Under the pieces are notes generated by a model. The model was given only the letters and a program-made list of their open reading frames with translations, was not told the origin of the DNA and ran no database searches. DNA of 64,000 nt, taken from positions 135,555 to 199,554 of the forward strand of contig NZ_FQUM01000007.1 of NCBI RefSeq assembly GCF_900129025.1. Reading direction: 5' to 3'. The number at the start of each line of letters is the position of its first letter. Position 1 is the first letter of the stretch. The position numbers and the translations under genes are program-made. Of this stretch, positions 44,282 to 53,713 are shown piece by piece. Source of the DNA: Mariniphaga anaerophila (GTDB lineage Bacteria; Bacteroidota; Bacteroidia; Bacteroidales; Prolixibacteraceae).

Positions 44282-45670
44282 ATGTTTGGGAAAACGATTT
44301 TGGTTTTTTTGTTAATCGGTTTGATGTGCGAGCCGGTTTTTGCTGCCGACAAAAAGGAGCAGTTGCCTAATATTCTGGTGTTTGTTGCAGACGACTGTAC
44401 ATACAGAGATTTGGGGTGTTACGGAAGCACCGACTCAAAAACGCCGACAATAGATAGTTTTGCAAAAGAGGGAGTGCTGTTTACAAAGTGTTTTCAGGCT
44501 GTGGCCATGTGTTCACCTACCCGCAGTAATTTGTACACCGGAATTTACCCTGTTAAAAGCGGTGCATATCCAAACCATACTTTTGTAAAAGAAGGGGTGA
44601 AAAGCATTGTACAGCATCTGGCTCCGCAAGGTTACCGAACGGCTTTGCTTGGGAAAAAACATGTAAATCCGCCTTCTGCTTTTCCTTTTGAGTTTTTGGG
44701 CGATCCGGGCGATGAGCTGGATTTTGATCCAATGGATAATTTTTTGAATGAGGCAGGCGCAAACGAAAATCCTTTTTGCCTTTTTGTCTGTTCTCATCAA
44801 CCTCATACTCCGTATAATCAGGGAGACCCTTCGTTGTTTAGTGCCGGTGAAATTCAGCTTCCTCCTTATTTTGTAGATACTGAGGTAACGCGCGATGAAT
44901 TTGTAAAATACCTGGCAGAAGTCAATTACATGGATTCAGAGTTTCGGACTTGCCTGGACTTGCTCGACAAATACAAGCTTTCTGAAAATACATTGGTAAT
45001 ATTTACCAGCGAGCAGGGAAACAGTTTTCCTTTTGCAAAGTGGACTTGCTATGGCAGCGGTTTGCAATCTGCTTTTGTGGCAAGGTGGCCCGGAAAAATC
45101 AAAGCCGGTGCAGAAACCGATGCTATGATTGAGTATGTAGATGTTGTTCCTACTTTAATTGAAGTGTCTGGTCAGCACGTTCCCGGTTTTCTGGATGGAA
45201 AAAGTTTTCTTCCTGTACTCACCGGCGAAAAGGATTCGCACAAAGAATATGTTTTTGGTATTCAGACAACCAGAGGCATTAAATTAGGCTCTGATTATTA
45301 TGGAATCAGAACCATTCGCTCTGAACGTTTTCGTTATGTCTTAAACCTGACGCCGGAAGCAACTTTTCAGAATAACGTAATAGCTGATGACAATAAGAAC
45401 AGAGTTTTCAAATCGTGGTTAACCAAAGGAGCGGTTGATGCCGGCGCCAGGGAATTGGCGTATAAATATCAGCATCGCCCGGCTGAAGAACTGTATTTGC
45501 TGGATGTAGATCCTTTCGAAATGAATAATGTTGCTGATGATGAAAAATATGCGGATGTGAAGAAGGACTTGCGCGAAAGACTTTTACACTGGATGGAGGA
45601 GCAGGGCGACAAAGGTCAGCAAACAGAGCTGGAGGCTCCGGATCACCAGTGGCGAAATTACAGAGAATAA
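44282..45670 (+). CDS. Exported sulfatase, type I (second; sulfamidase-like)
   Basis: The protein has 462 residues; signal peptide ending VFAA. The formylglycine motif is C77-S-P-T-R, with metal site FVADDCTYRDLG and the second site SEQGNSFPFAKW, and GKKHV in place of GKWHLG. The pattern SEQG...KW...GLQSAFVARWPG is closer to heparan N-sulfatase/sulfamidase-type members than to the first sulfatase. Substrate assignment remains a guess. The stop is 33 bp before the next gene. Confidence 0.92.
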   Translation: MFGKTILVFLLIGLMCEPVFAADKKEQLPNILVFVADDCTYRDLGCYGSTDSKTPTIDSFAKEGVLFTKCFQAVAMCSPTRSNLYTGIYPVKSGAYPNHTFVKEGVKSIVQHLAPQGYRTALLGKKHVNPPSAFPFEFLGDPGDELDFDPMDNFLNEAGANENPFCLFVCSHQPHTPYNQGDPSLFSAGEIQLPPYFVDTEVTRDEFVKYLAEVNYMDSEFRTCLDLLDKYKLSENTLVIFTSEQGNSFPFAKWTCYGSGLQSAFVARWPGKIKAGAETDAMIEYVDVVPTLIEVSGQHVPGFLDGKSFLPVLTGEKDSHKEYVFGIQTTRGIKLGSDYYGIRTIRSERFRYVLNLTPEATFQNNVIADDNKNRVFKSWLTKGAVDAGARELAYKYQHRPAEELYLLDVDPFEMNNVADDEKYADVKKDLRERLLHWMEEQGDKGQQTELEAPDHQWRNYRE

Positions 45671-45703
45671 AAAAACGGGTTTGCTAACAGTAATTCTAAT
45701 AAA

Positions 45704-47917
45704 ATGAAGACAATAATCAGACTTTTTGGATGCGGACTAATTCTGGCAATTTTTTCCATGTTTTCCAACGAAAGCACTGCCCGCGAAAAACCGGGTAATC
45801 CCAATATAATAATTATATATGCCGATGATTTGGGGTATGGCGATTTGAGTACCTACGGGGGGACAATCCCAAGCCCGGGCATTCAGCGTATTGCTGACGC
45901 CGGTATTATGTTCACCGATTTTTACGTCAGTGCTCCGGTATGTACTCCTTCGCGGTATGGATTGCTTACAAGTCGATATCCACAGCGGTCGCTGCATAAC
46001 TTAACCGGCGCTTTAATGCCCGGAGATGAGGGCCACATTGACAAGACAACAAAAATACTTCCGCAGTATCTTAAAGATTTTGGCTATTCCACCGCACTTT
46101 TTGGTAAGTGGCATCTGGGAAACAGCAAACCGGAGTATTTGCCGTGTTATTACGGGTTTGATAAATTTGTGGGACACACGCACGGCTGTATCGACTTTTT
46201 TACTCATGTTTATGGAAGCTTGGGGCACGACTGGTATGAGGATTGCCAACCGTTGTACGAAGGAGGGTATGCCACCGATTTGATAACAAAACATGCCATA
46301 GATTACCTTTCGTCATTGGACGGGCAGTCTCCGTATTTTGTTTACATGTCGTATAACGCACCACATTACGGAAAATCCGATCCTGCAAATTTGCCGGCAA
46401 ACACAGTTGTGCTTCAGGAGGGCGAGCGGCAGGGGGTGAACTACGCAAATACTCTTCAGGCGCCGGAGAATTATATTGAGCGTTTTGCCGGCGTTGAAGA
46501 TATTTATCGCAGGTATTACTCCGCAATGGTTTCCAATCTGGATGACAACATTGCAAAGCTGCTGGACTACCTGGAGAAATCGAACCAGCTCGATAATACA
46601 ATCGTGTGGTTTATTTCTGATAACGGCGGTTATTCCGAAACGAATTTCAAACATGCCAGCAACGGTGTGCTGAAAGGGCAGAAAGCCAGCTTAAACGAAG
46701 GGGGCATCAGAATTCCTTCGGCGCTTTGCTGGGGGAAGAACATTAAACCGGGGCAGGTTATTTCTCAGCCGGCTGCTAATATCGATGTTTTGCCCACTTT
46801 TCTGGAACTCATAAAACCGGAACGTGCGGAGAAGGTGAATCTTGCCGATGGCGTTTCGTTGGTTCCGTTAATTCTCGGGAATAAATCAATTGACCGGGAT
46901 TTGTTTTGGAAATATCGTGGAAACAAGGCTTACCGGCAAGGAGACTGGAAATTGCTCGACGATAAGTTATTCAATCTTTCCGACGATATTTCAGAGGAAA
47001 ATGATTTATCAAAAGTCAGGCCCGACATCTACAAAGAGTTGAATGAAAAGTGGGAGAAAAAGGAAAAAGAGATTGAACAAACCAGGCAGAAAACGCAGGA
47101 GAAAGTGACTTGTGCAGAAGGAAAAAATAAACAGTTGTTTCCTGAAATGCCCGGAATGGTTTCTTACACCTATCGAAACAGTTTTAGCAAAAGCATCGCA
47201 TTAACGCTTGACACTTTGCAGGAACTGGGAATTAAAGACATGGAATTTTCCAACCTGTTTGGCGAAACAGCACTGGCTATCAGAAAGATGCTCGACGAGC
47301 GGGGAATGTTTTGTTCGTCTTTTGGAGTAAGTTACAACGACCTCGTTACCAAAACCGAAGAGGTCGGGAATAACGCAAAAGCTCTGGGCGCCAAATATGT
47401 GAGAGTGGCGTCAATCCCGCATAACCAGCCTTTTACCCTGGAGTTGGCTCAAAAAGCTGTGGAGGATTTTAACAAGACAGGTAAATTATTGAAGGAAAAG
47501 TTTGGCCTTACTTTTTGCTACCACAATCATGGGTTTGAGTTTTATCCGTACAACGGAGGTACTCTTTTTGATTACATGGTTGAGCAAACCAACCCCGATT
47601 ATGTGAGTTTCGAAATAGATATTTTATGGACTTTTTTGCCGGGGCAGGATCCTGCTGCGCTTATTAATAAGTATGGCGACAGGTTTAAGCTTATGCACCT
47701 GAAAGACCTGAAAAAAGGAGTAGAACGCGGATCGTTATCAGGGAAGACAGATAAAGAAAATGACGTGGCACTTGGTTCCGGGCAGTTAGACATCCCTGCA
47801 ATTTTAAAAGCTGCAAAAAAAGCCGGAATCAAGCATTATTACATAGAAGATGAAAGTTCTTCGTACAGTAAGCAGGTGCCGGAAACCATCAGGTATTTGA
47901 ATAGCTTGAAATACTGA
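45704..47917 (+). CDS. Exported fusion: sulfatase plus sugar-isomerase-type TIM barrel
   Basis: The protein has 737 residues with a signal peptide (about 1-27). Residues about 33-445 are a type I sulfatase: YADDLGYGDLSTYG, formylglycine motif C80-T-P-S-R, GKWHLG, FISDNGG. A charged linker about 445-480 rich in Lys/Glu/Gln leads to residues 482-737, a xylose-isomerase/AP-endonuclease-2-like barrel with YHNHGFEF, FEIDILW, LMHLKDLKKG and YYIEDE, the metal-site strands of that family. The frame is uninterrupted. Sulfate removal and a following isomerase, epimerase or lyase step could be coupled in the periplasm. It is the last gene of the locus. Confidence 0.9.
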   Translation: MKTIIRLFGCGLILAIFSMFSNESTAREKPGNPNIIIIYADDLGYGDLSTYGGTIPSPGIQRIADAGIMFTDFYVSAPVCTPSRYGLLTSRYPQRSLHNLTGALMPGDEGHIDKTTKILPQYLKDFGYSTALFGKWHLGNSKPEYLPCYYGFDKFVGHTHGCIDFFTHVYGSLGHDWYEDCQPLYEGGYATDLITKHAIDYLSSLDGQSPYFVYMSYNAPHYGKSDPANLPANTVVLQEGERQGVNYANTLQAPENYIERFAGVEDIYRRYYSAMVSNLDDNIAKLLDYLEKSNQLDNTIVWFISDNGGYSETNFKHASNGVLKGQKASLNEGGIRIPSALCWGKNIKPGQVISQPAANIDVLPTFLELIKPERAEKVNLADGVSLVPLILGNKSIDRDLFWKYRGNKAYRQGDWKLLDDKLFNLSDDISEENDLSKVRPDIYKELNEKWEKKEKEIEQTRQKTQEKVTCAEGKNKQLFPEMPGMVSYTYRNSFSKSIALTLDTLQELGIKDMEFSNLFGETALAIRKMLDERGMFCSSFGVSYNDLVTKTEEVGNNAKALGAKYVRVASIPHNQPFTLELAQKAVEDFNKTGKLLKEKFGLTFCYHNHGFEFYPYNGGTLFDYMVEQTNPDYVSFEIDILWTFLPGQDPAALINKYGDRFKLMHLKDLKKGVERGSLSGKTDKENDVALGSGQLDIPAILKAAKKAGIKHYYIEDESSSYSKQVPETIRYLNSLKY

Positions 47918-48090
47918 TTTTTGTACCTGACAGAACTGTTGTCAAACGAAAAGGTCGTTGCTAATGGGAATAGTCTTTTGGTAAAAAAGAGAGGGTTGTG
48001 TTCCAATCTCAACGGAAAAGGATAATCTTTCCGGAGTTGAACTATGATTTTAAGATTTAAAAATGGGTTTTGGGGCACCCGTCAATTTTT

Positions 48091-48133
48091 AGGCCCGGTC
48101 GAAAGCTGATGTTTCGAACGGGCCTGTTTTTCT
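48091..48133 (+). terminator. Terminator of the sulfated-glycan locus
   Basis: A 14-position stem with one G/A mismatch (AGGCCCG-G-TCGAAA against its partner), loop 7 nt, ends in GTTTTTC. It lies between the convergent fusion gene and asnB. Confidence 0.85.
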
Positions 48134-48165
48134 TTGGAAAGTTTAGTAAAATTATCGCGTAAGCA

Positions 48166-49854
48166 TTAACTCTTTTTTATGTCTTCGAAAACTGCTCCTT
48201 TCTCGTGAACAGTGTTTACGGCTCTTCCCGAGGGATCTGCATTGCCCTGGAATGAGGCGTCCCATGCAAGTGCTTCTCCGGTGCTGCATGCAATAGATGG
48301 CACTGAAGGAACGCAGGCCGCTGCCTGGTCCGACGGAAAATGCTCACTGTAGATAGTCCGGTACATGTATTCCTCTTTGTTCATTGGCGTATTTACCGGG
48401 AACCGGTATTTTGCATTTTCCATCATTTCATCGGTTACCTGCTCTTTGGCAATTTGTTTCAGGGTGTCAATCCAGCCGTAACCAACTCCGTCAGAAAACT
48501 GTTCTTTTTGCCGCCATGCCACACTTTCGGGCAGGTATTTTTCGAACCCTTTTCTCAGGCACCATTTTTCCATGCGCCCGTTTTTTGCCATCTTTTCTTC
48601 GGGATTAAAACGCATGGCAACATCAATAAATTCTTTGTCGAGAAACGGAACACGCCCTTCTACACCCCAGGCAGCAAGTGATTTGTTGGCTCGAAGGCAG
48701 TCGTATAAATGCAGGCGGCTTACTTTTCTTACGCTCTCTTTGTGGAACTCTTCGGCATTGGGTGCTTTGTGAAAATAGAGATATCCTCCAAAAATTTCAT
48801 CTGCGCCTTCTCCGGTCAGTACCATTTTTATTCCCATCGATTTAATAACGCGCGACATCATGTACATGGGAGTGGAGGCGCGCACCGTGGTTACATCGTA
48901 AGTTTCGATGTGATAAATAACATCGCGGATTGCGTCCAGCCCTTCCTGTATGGTGTAATGAATTTCGTGATGAATGGTGCCGATGTGATCAGCCACTTTT
49001 CGTGCCGCAGCCAGGTCAGGTGAACCTTCCAGGCCAATGACAAACGAATGTAACTGCGGCCACCATGCCTCTTTCTGGTCGTTATCTTCAATGCGCTTCG
49101 GTGCGAACTTTTTGGCCAGTGCCGATGTAATGGACGAGTCTAGCCCGCCGGAAAGAAGCACCCCGTATGGCACGTCTGACATTAATTGGCGATGGACTGC
49201 TTTCTCCAAAGCTTCAGACAATTCTTCTATGTCGGCAGGATTGTTTCTTACATTTTCGTAGTCCGTCCAGTCGCGCTCGTACCAGCGTTTCATTTCGCCG
49301 TCTTTGCTGTAAAGGTAGTGTCCGGGGGGAAATTCCTGAATTTTTTTGCAGTAGCCTTCCAGCGCTTTCAGCTCAGACGCAACGTAATAGTTTCCAAATT
49401 GATCCCATCCCTGGTATAAAGGAATAATTCCGATGTGGTCGCGGGCGATTAAATACGCATCTTCTTCTTCATCGTAGAGTCCGAAGGCAAAAATGCCGTT
49501 CATTTCATCCAGAAATTTTTCTTTCTTTTCCCTGTAAAGTGCCAGGATTACTTCACAATCTGACCCGGTCTGAAAATCGTATTTGTTTTCAAAACGTTTT
49601 CTGATTTCACGATGATTATATATTTCGCCGTTTACGCCGAGGATTAATTTCTGGTCCTTGCTGTACAAAGGTTGTCCTCCTGATTCAGGGTCAACAATAG
49701 AAAGCCGCTCGTGCGCAATAATGGCTTTTTCTCCGCAATAAATTCCCGACCAGTCGGGTCCCCGGTGTCGCAATTTTTTTGACATTTCTAAAACCTGCGG
49801 TCGTAATTGTTGACCGCCTTCTTTTAGATCAAATACACAAACAATTCCACACAT
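48166..49854 (-). CDS. asnB: Glutamine-hydrolysing asparagine synthase B
   Basis: The protein has 562 residues from the ATG at 49854. The frame runs on to 49914, but the enzyme needs Cys2 at the mature N-terminus (MCGIVCVF) and the promoter lies inside the extra part. The class II glutaminase domain shows RHRGPDWSG, HERLSIVD and NGEIYNH; the synthetase domain starts with PP-loop LLSGGLDSS near residue 233, followed by GEGADEIFGGY. It makes asparagine from aspartate and ATP. The gene stands alone. Confidence 0.96.
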   Translation of the reverse strand: MCGIVCVFDLKEGGQQLRPQVLEMSKKLRHRGPDWSGIYCGEKAIIAHERLSIVDPESGGQPLYSKDQKLILGVNGEIYNHREIRKRFENKYDFQTGSDCEVILALYREKKEKFLDEMNGIFAFGLYDEEEDAYLIARDHIGIIPLYQGWDQFGNYYVASELKALEGYCKKIQEFPPGHYLYSKDGEMKRWYERDWTDYENVRNNPADIEELSEALEKAVHRQLMSDVPYGVLLSGGLDSSITSALAKKFAPKRIEDNDQKEAWWPQLHSFVIGLEGSPDLAAARKVADHIGTIHHEIHYTIQEGLDAIRDVIYHIETYDVTTVRASTPMYMMSRVIKSMGIKMVLTGEGADEIFGGYLYFHKAPNAEEFHKESVRKVSRLHLYDCLRANKSLAAWGVEGRVPFLDKEFIDVAMRFNPEEKMAKNGRMEKWCLRKGFEKYLPESVAWRQKEQFSDGVGYGWIDTLKQIAKEQVTDEMMENAKYRFPVNTPMNKEEYMYRTIYSEHFPSDQAAACVPSVPSIACSTGEALAWDASFQGNADPSGRAVNTVHEKGAVFEDIKKS

Positions 49855-49893
49855 ATTTCGTTTTTTTTTTTCGTTTATACTGTTGTTGAAGGT

Positions 49894-49923
49894 CAAAAAT
49901 ATACATTCTGACATGAAATCAAA
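49894..49923 (-). promoter_or_regulatory. Promoter of asnB
   Basis: On the - strand TTTG (49923-49920), an 18-bp spacer and TATTTTTG (49901-49894) form a near-perfect Bacteroidota promoter. The start at 49854 gives a leader of about 33 nt. Confidence 0.7.
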
Positions 49924-50185
49924 ATAAAGTGTGACTTATTTCTTTAAATATTTCTTTTTGCTTTACATTTTGTAATTAAATATAATATTTTAAAATCATA
50001 AATTTTAAATTTACCCCCTCTGTTTTGAATGAGTTGTAGGAAAAAATAATATAAATTAACGTGATGCCCCTTGTTTTGGTTTCGGTTTGGCCGGAAAAAT
50101 ATAGAAATAGGTCGTCGGGCTATATCGTTTTTATTTTTTTGAATTTGCTGCGAATGTCCGCCAGAAATGTTGAACGAAACGCGGG

Positions 50186-50210
50186 TATATTTGTTAGTAA
50201 TCCCACTAAT
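50186..50210 (+). promoter_or_regulatory. -7 element and inverted repeat before the DUF302 gene
   Basis: TATATTTG at 50186-50193 is an exact -7 match, without a good -33 element. The inverted repeat TTAGT-aatccc-ACTAA follows at once near the expected transcription start and could be an operator or leader hairpin. Confidence 0.45.
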
Positions 50211-50228
50211 AATTTAAAAACAAAAGAT

Positions 50229-50621
50229 ATGAGCTATTATTTTAATACAATATTGGGCGACAGGAATTTTGACGATGTGGTGGAAGATGTGAAGGCCGGG
50301 CTGGCAGTAGAAGGATTTGGTGTTCCGGCAGAAGTGGATATGCAGAAAACCTTCAAAATTAAGCTGGATATCAATTTTCGAAAATACCGAATTTTGGGAG
50401 CCTGCAATCCTGAATATGCATTAAAGGGTGTTGAAAGTGAAAAGAACCTTGGCGTGCTGCTGCCATGCAGTGTGGTGGTGCAGGAGAACGAAGACGGCAG
50501 AGTAGAAGTTGCTGCAGTCAACCCCAAAGCATCAATGAACTTCGTTGATGATCCGGTGGTTCAGGAAGTCGCTTCGGAAATTGCCCTGCGGCTGGAGCGG
50601 GTAATCAAAAACCTCGGGTAA
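50229..50621 (+). CDS. DUF302 family protein
   Basis: The protein has 130 residues from the ATG at 50229; the frame is open from 50061, but that extension contains the promoter-like element and does not look like protein. The typical family pattern is present: FDDVVEDVKAGLAVEGFGVPAEVDMQ, F--YRILGACNPEYALKGV, GVLLPCSVVVQEN, and VAAVNPKASM near the end. The function of DUF302 is not known; a redox- or copper-related role is often suspected. Cytoplasmic, with no signal peptide. Confidence 0.9.
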   Translation: MSYYFNTILGDRNFDDVVEDVKAGLAVEGFGVPAEVDMQKTFKIKLDINFRKYRILGACNPEYALKGVESEKNLGVLLPCSVVVQENEDGRVEVAAVNPKASMNFVDDPVVQEVASEIALRLERVIKNLG

Positions 50622-50692
50622 CTGTAATAAGAGCTTTGTTTTGCCGAGGTGTTTTGTAAAAAGATGGAATTGCTGAAGAACAGGGATTTCTT

Positions 50693-51964
50693 TTATTCTA
50701 TCAGATAAAGGTTTTTGTCTGTTCGGAGTAACATCTTCCCCCGGAGAAATGCAGGGACAGCTTTTACTGTTTCGCCGATGCTGTTTTCTGCAACCAGGTT
50801 AAAAGAATTGCCCGGTTTAATAATGGTGCACTCTCCTTTTACGTTAAAGAAGTAGATATTTCCTCCGGCATAAACAGGCGATGAATTGAAATTCCCCTTT
50901 AGTTTTTCTTTCCATACCGGGGTGCCGGTTGCGGCATCGAGGCAGGTAACGGTGCCGCGGTCGTGCACCATGTACATTTTGTCGTCAACAATAACCGGCG
51001 TCGGAATTTGCGGAACCTCGTCCTCATACATCCACTTAACATGTGTTTTGGTTACATCTCCTTTTCCGGTTGGGTCAATTGCGTATTGCCGTGTAAAATT
51101 GGGGATATTATCCAGAAAAATCCATCCAGAGTTGACGAACACCATTCCGTTCCAGAAAAGCGGCTGACTCACTGTTGAGTCGTACCCGTATTCAATGGTC
51201 CAAACTACTTCTCCGGTATTTACATCGTGGGCAAAACACATGAAAGAAGCATTGCTAATCATCAGTTCCCTGCCATCCACTTCAATAATAATAGGAGTTT
51301 GGTACGACTTTCGGTAAACCGGTTCTATGGGATCATAAATTGCTTTCGGGCGCATACTTTTCCAGATTGTCTCTCCGGTTTTTTTGTTGAGGGCAACGAC
51401 ATACGGATTTTCGGTTCCTTCCAAATGAACAATCAACATATTTTTGTGTAAAACGAGCGAAGAAGCGGGCCCCTGCATGTGCTCGCATTTAAGATCCTCG
51501 CGTTTCCAGACCACTTCAAACGTTTCGGTGTTGATGCAGGCAGTGCCAAAACTTCCGTAGTGTACATACACCAATCCTTTTTCGATGCAGGGAGTTGGGG
51601 TGGCGTAGGAGTTGGTGCCGTGAATTCGTTGCGGTTCGGTACTCGTAAAAATCGTTTTCTCGTTGAGCAGTTTTCCCGATTCAAAATCGTAGCAAACGGT
51701 GTAAAACTCTTTCCCGTCGTCAGTGGCAGAAGTGAGCCATATTTGGTTATCGTAAACTACCGGCGACGACCAGCCTTTTCCTTTTACCGGAGTTTTCCAT
51801 ACAATGTTGGAGTTTTCACCCCACTGAAGCGGAGCTTTTTCTGTTTCTGCATTCGCGTCCATTCGCGAGCCTCTGAAATGGGTCCAGTTTTGTGCAGATA
51901 CAAAATTTATGTTCATTATAAAAGATAGAAGTACCAGGGAATAGAAGTTGGTTGTAGCCGGCAT
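50693..51964 (-). CDS. Exported PQQ-like beta-propeller protein
   Basis: The protein has 423 residues; signal peptide ending FVSAQ. The mature start NWTHFRGSRMDANA and repeated blades (GWSSPVVYDNQIWLTS, GLVYVHYGSFGTACIN, MYMVHDRGTVTCLDAATG) fit PQQ-like seven- or eight-bladed propellers. These resemble BamB in fold, but an isolated gene with the FRG...A motif is more like secreted proteins of unknown role. No quinoprotein catalytic residues were identified. It is transcribed away from the HExxH lipoprotein gene. Confidence 0.85.
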   Translation of the reverse strand: MPATTNFYSLVLLSFIMNINFVSAQNWTHFRGSRMDANAETEKAPLQWGENSNIVWKTPVKGKGWSSPVVYDNQIWLTSATDDGKEFYTVCYDFESGKLLNEKTIFTSTEPQRIHGTNSYATPTPCIEKGLVYVHYGSFGTACINTETFEVVWKREDLKCEHMQGPASSLVLHKNMLIVHLEGTENPYVVALNKKTGETIWKSMRPKAIYDPIEPVYRKSYQTPIIIEVDGRELMISNASFMCFAHDVNTGEVVWTIEYGYDSTVSQPLFWNGMVFVNSGWIFLDNIPNFTRQYAIDPTGKGDVTKTHVKWMYEDEVPQIPTPVIVDDKMYMVHDRGTVTCLDAATGTPVWKEKLKGNFNSSPVYAGGNIYFFNVKGECTIIKPGNSFNLVAENSIGETVKAVPAFLRGKMLLRTDKNLYLIE

Positions 51965-52238
51965 AATTGATGGTTTTTGGTTTGTTCTGAAAATATTTCT
52001 GTTATTGGTTTACGAAGCTAAAAATAAGATTTATTTTTAAGCCCGGATAAAACAAACCGGGAAATAAAAACGAACACAAAACGAAGGATTCCATCTGTTT
52101 TCTGTATTGTATAAGTAATGGCAGGCAATGTTAGTGGGTGTTCCCCGCTCTGAGGTATGAACCGAAACTCCTTATGCTGCCTGCACTGCTCATGCAATTT
52201 GTGGTTAACGGTATTAACAAAACAAGATCTATATAGCA

Positions 52239-53366
52239 ATGAAACATGTATTATTCGTACTTTCAGCATTCCTGTTTTTTGGGGGGTGCAAAAATCAAGA
52301 CTATCTGAACGTCAACTACATTAAGAATCAAAAAGAGTACACGGAAAAGATAAAATTGGATTTTATCTCGAAGAACGGCGATATAATCTCACCCTACATT
52401 GATTCTGTTAAATTTGGTTACCTGGATTCATTGTCCTTTCCCGATAATAATCCTGATAATCAACAATCAAACATTACGTACAAACCACTGGACTTCAACA
52501 AAAAAATAGAGCCTTGTAGTCCCGAGTACTACGCAGCTTATACCATTTACAACATTCAGAAAGATTTGGATTACTACAATCGGCTGTTTGACAATAAAAT
52601 TGATTTCAATTCGCAAAAAGAGTATCGGAATATTGCTATTGTTTTTGGAAATACTCCGCTTCTGTCGCAGCCAAAAATTTTCTGTTTCAAAGAAAACTCG
52701 AAACCCGAGCCTTCGCTATTTTATCATGAAATGGGGCACAGGGCATTTTGGTATTTGCAGGATGACCTTGGCGTAAAATTTGGCGGACTAACAATTATCC
52801 ACATGGGGCTTTTGGAGTACTTCAATATTTCGTTAAACAATTCTCCCATCGAAGTGGATGAAGATCCCAATCATCCAGGCCTTTTTATGAGAGATGCCAG
52901 TCGTATGTACAAATATCCGTTGGACAGCACTTATACGCTTCGATACACGTTTGAAAGGTTGAAAAAGGCGTACAAAGAAGAATTAAAAGATCCTGACAGC
53001 GATATTTCGAAGTATCTGGCTGCTTGCTATTCCAGCTACGACGATTATATTTTGGATAATATTTATGACAATCATTACGGCGGAATGGTTCTTGCCAGCA
53101 CGTTGTGGCGCATCCGTGAGAATTTAGGGCAGGAAAAAACAGACAACTTAGTAGCAAAAACTATTTTGGAATTGAACCAATTTATGGAGATGCGGGAAAC
53201 GTATTACAACGGAGATTTGAATTCACTGTCAAAAAACATCGATTGGCATGATGTCTATTACGGACTTATCCGGAAAGACAAAGAATTGTACGAAGGGCAT
53301 GATGTCAATATTATTGAAAACGAGTTTAAAAAGACCGGTTACCCAGCTCATGAAATTGTGATTTGA
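52239..53366 (+). CDS. Lipoprotein with an HExxH zinc-protease motif
   Basis: The protein has 375 residues; signal peptide and lipobox GGC (Cys 17). An HExxH motif is seen at 163-167 (YHEMGHRAFWY). A possible third ligand, E193, lies 26 residues after the second His in GLLEYF, an order seen in gluzincin proteases. The rest is helical with many Tyr/Asp/Lys pairs and no recognised domain. A surface metallopeptidase is a reasonable inference; the family is unknown to me. It stands alone. Confidence 0.75.
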   Translation: MKHVLFVLSAFLFFGGCKNQDYLNVNYIKNQKEYTEKIKLDFISKNGDIISPYIDSVKFGYLDSLSFPDNNPDNQQSNITYKPLDFNKKIEPCSPEYYAAYTIYNIQKDLDYYNRLFDNKIDFNSQKEYRNIAIVFGNTPLLSQPKIFCFKENSKPEPSLFYHEMGHRAFWYLQDDLGVKFGGLTIIHMGLLEYFNISLNNSPIEVDEDPNHPGLFMRDASRMYKYPLDSTYTLRYTFERLKKAYKEELKDPDSDISKYLAACYSSYDDYILDNIYDNHYGGMVLASTLWRIRENLGQEKTDNLVAKTILELNQFMEMRETYYNGDLNSLSKNIDWHDVYYGLIRKDKELYEGHDVNIIENEFKKTGYPAHEIVI

Positions 53367-53661
53367 GATTCTGTCGCTTCAGGTCATTGCGCGGTGTTGT
53401 AGATTCCGGAATTGAGAATGTAGCTTCTGTTTTGACTTTTTTGCACATATTTTAGCAGATTTTTGCTGAAAAGTGGTTTCCTGATTTTTGTGAAAAAGAG
53501 AGCAAAATTGACTTTCGGGAAGCTTTTAAGTTCTGAATTTTTGGAATGCTTCATTCTTTTAGTCGAATTGTTGATTCGTAAGTTTTTGAAGATAAGTGTT
53601 TTGTGTTTGTTTGGAACGAGTCTAAATAATCTAAACATCCTCATTTTCACTTGTTTCTGAA
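53367..53661. other. AT-rich intergenic region before the acyl-CoA synthetase gene
   Basis: I see no credible gene here. It holds a short hairpin (TTTAGCA-gattt-TGCTGAA type near 53450) and, at its right end, the promoter listed separately. Short open frames on both strands have the Lys/Phe/Leu-rich composition of untranslated AT-rich DNA. Confidence 0.5.
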
Positions 53662-53691
53662 TTTGGTGACAACCCAAAACCTGTATATTTG
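53662..53691 (+). promoter_or_regulatory. Promoter of the acyl-CoA synthetase gene
   Basis: TTTG (53662-53665), 18-bp spacer, TATATTTG (53684-53691): a full -33/-7 match. The ATG at 53714 is 22 bp after the -7 element, which rules out the upstream in-frame ATG at 53651. Confidence 0.7.
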
Positions 53692-53713
53692 GCCGTTTTA
53701 TAAATTTTTAGAA

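Noticed and set aside
53463-53660. 65-residue + strand open frame
   Set aside because: Low-complexity Leu/Phe/Lys composition in AT-rich intergenic DNA, with no start context and no recognisable domain.
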